NCBI GenBank assembly: GCA_026389975.1
Contig: JAPLGV010000480.1
Span: 1 to 6,237, forward strand
Direction of reading: 5' to 3'
Origin: Chloroflexota bacterium
Lineage (GTDB): Bacteria; Chloroflexota; Anaerolineae; Anaerolineales; Villigracilaceae
Length of the DNA: 6,237 bases
The notes below the pieces were generated by a model. The model ran no database searches. It worked only from the letters and a program-made list of their open reading frames with translations, and had not been told where the DNA came from. The position numbers and the translations under genes were made by a program. The stretch's first letter is position 1; every line of letters begins with the position of its first letter. Shown here one piece after another: positions 5,476-6,237 of the stretch.

Positions 5476-6005
5476 AAACAAAAAACATCATTCTTCTTAC
5501 TTTCTACTTCCTGTTTTTTGCGGCTGCCCTCATTCCCACCGTTGCAGTTTCTGCCCAGCAACCAACACCCTCCGATGACCAGGTGAATGCCATCGCCCGT
5601 CAGTTGTACTGCCCGGTCTGTGAGAATACCCCTTTGGATGTTTGCCCAACCACGGCCTGTCATCAGTGGCGTGAACTCATCCGCCAGATGCTGGCTGAAG
5701 GGAAATCGGAAGTAGAGATCAAGCAGTATTTTGTGGATTATTACGGAGCTCGTGTCCTGTCTGAGCCGCCGCGCACGGGGATCAACTGGCTGGTGTATGT
5801 CGTCCCGCCACTGGCATTTTTGGCCGGCGTCTTCCTGCTCTTCGGTGCGTTCCGGACCTGGAAACGGATGGTGAAAGAACCGGCAACAGGAGCAGACTAT
5901 TCGTCTTCGCCCGGGTCGGGGCCTGAACCCGCCAAAGGGTCCGCTACTGCTGCGGACGATAAGTATATCGCACGTCTCGAAAAAGAACTCAAGAAACGTA
6001 AGTAG
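5463..6005 (+). CDS. ccmH: Cytochrome c maturation protein CcmH (thiol-reductase subunit), with an extra cysteine pair
   Basis: 180 residues from the ATG at 5463, which has GAGGAAG (5446-5452) ten bases upstream. The in-frame ATG at 5472, overlapping the ccmF stop as ATGA, would give 177 residues and is nearly as likely. Residue numbers here use 5472. A signal peptide or first helix (about 6-27) is followed by the CcmH domain. LYCPVC (Cys47, Cys50) is the redox CxxC that reduces or binds the apocytochrome cysteines for heme attachment. The family pattern is clear in WRELIRQMLAEGKSEVEIKQYFVDYYGARVL...PP, then a second membrane helix (about 104-126) and a charged tail ending in KYIARLEKELKKRK. 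Two features are odd. The usual Arg before CxxC (LRCxxC) is Tyr, and the segment normally reading like SIADS is DVCPTTACH, adding Cys58 and Cys63. There is no fused TPR (CcmI-like) domain. It sits between ccmF and a thioredoxin-like gene. Confidence 0.92.
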   Translation: MENMKTKNIILLTFYFLFFAAALIPTVAVSAQQPTPSDDQVNAIARQLYCPVCENTPLDVCPTTACHQWRELIRQMLAEGKSEVEIKQYFVDYYGARVLSEPPRTGINWLVYVVPPLAFLAGVFLLFGAFRTWKRMVKEPATGADYSSSPGSGPEPAKGSATAADDKYIARLEKELKKRK

Positions 6006-6017
6006 GAGGCTGGCTTA

Positions 6018-6237
6018 ATGTTGCATGAACCGAATACTGCTCCTGCGCCGAAACGCGGCGTCCCGCTCTGGGCGCAGATACTCGTCTGGATTGGCTTACT
6101 GGGCTTGCTCGGTCTGCTGGCGGCCGGGCTGTTAAAGGCCAAGAATCCAATTCTGGGGGTCCGCTCAACGGTGCCCGACTTCACACTGCCTTTGTTCAGC
6201 GGTTATGAATACAACGGCGCTTCGGAAGTCAAGCTCT
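6018..6237 (+). CDS. Membrane-anchored thioredoxin-like protein, TlpA/ResA/CcmG type, N-terminal part (cut by window edge)
   Basis: 73 codons are visible before the window ends. A Pro-rich cytoplasmic head (1-17) precedes one membrane helix (about 19-39, AQILVWIGLLGLLGLLAAGLL). The start of a redoxin fold follows: VPDFTLPLFSGYEYNGASEVKL, the strand pattern that precedes the WCxxC active site in TlpA, ResA and CcmG. The active site lies beyond the window and cannot be checked. AGGAGG (6004-6009) lies eight bases before the ATG and overlaps the ccmH stop codon, so the gene is co-transcribed with ccmH. In this position the protein would pass reducing power from CcdA/DsbD to CcmH and the apocytochrome. 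CcmG is the likely role by context, but the symbol is withheld because the diagnostic part is missing. Confidence 0.82.
   Translation, partial: MLHEPNTAPAPKRGVPLWAQILVWIGLLGLLGLLAAGLLKAKNPILGVRSTVPDFTLPLFSGYEYNGASEVKL

Overview
The window looks like part of a bacterial chromosome dedicated to making and controlling c-type cytochromes under respiratory control. Moderate GC coding DNA, a NarL-type two-component system, a Cys-type CcmE and a CcmH with extra cysteines recall Chloroflexota (Anaerolineae-like) or another deep-branching anaerobe or facultative anaerobe. That assignment rests on remembered family resemblance and not on a search. No RNA genes, insertion sequences, CRISPR arrays or phage genes were seen.

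Layout: (1) bases 1-295, minus strand: the N-terminal 98 residues of an exported multiheme cytochrome c, cut by the window edge. (2) bases 296-589: an AT-rich divergent control region of 294 bases. It holds a perfect FNR-consensus palindrome, two near-consensus CRP/FNR-type palindromes, promoter-like elements for both directions, and a cluster of TTGGG/CCCAA inverted repeats. (3) bases 590-2778, plus strand: a membrane histidine kinase (HisKA_3/HATPase_c) and its NarL/LuxR-type response regulator. As written, the regulator is split by a +1 frameshift exactly between its receiver and DNA-binding domains. (4) bases 2870-6237, plus strand: a System I cytochrome c maturation run in the order ccmE, ccmF, ccmH, then a membrane-anchored thioredoxin-like (TlpA/CcmG-type) gene cut by the window edge. 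ccmF and ccmH overlap, and the ccmH stop lies inside the ribosome binding site of the last gene, so this run is surely one operon.

How the parts fit (inference): an oxygen- or redox-responsive CRP/FNR-family regulator would switch on the kinase/regulator pair and/or the divergent multiheme cytochrome. The ccm genes supply the machinery that attaches heme to that cytochrome's CXXCH motifs: CcmE carries heme, CcmF/CcmH ligate it, and the thioredoxin-like protein with CcmH keeps the apocytochrome cysteines reduced. The most notable points are the split response regulator, the three-site FNR/CRP control region with one site exactly at -41.5 from a -10 element, the cysteine variant of CcmE occurring together with CcmH, and a CcmH with a second cysteine pair and a Tyr in place of the usual Arg before CxxC.
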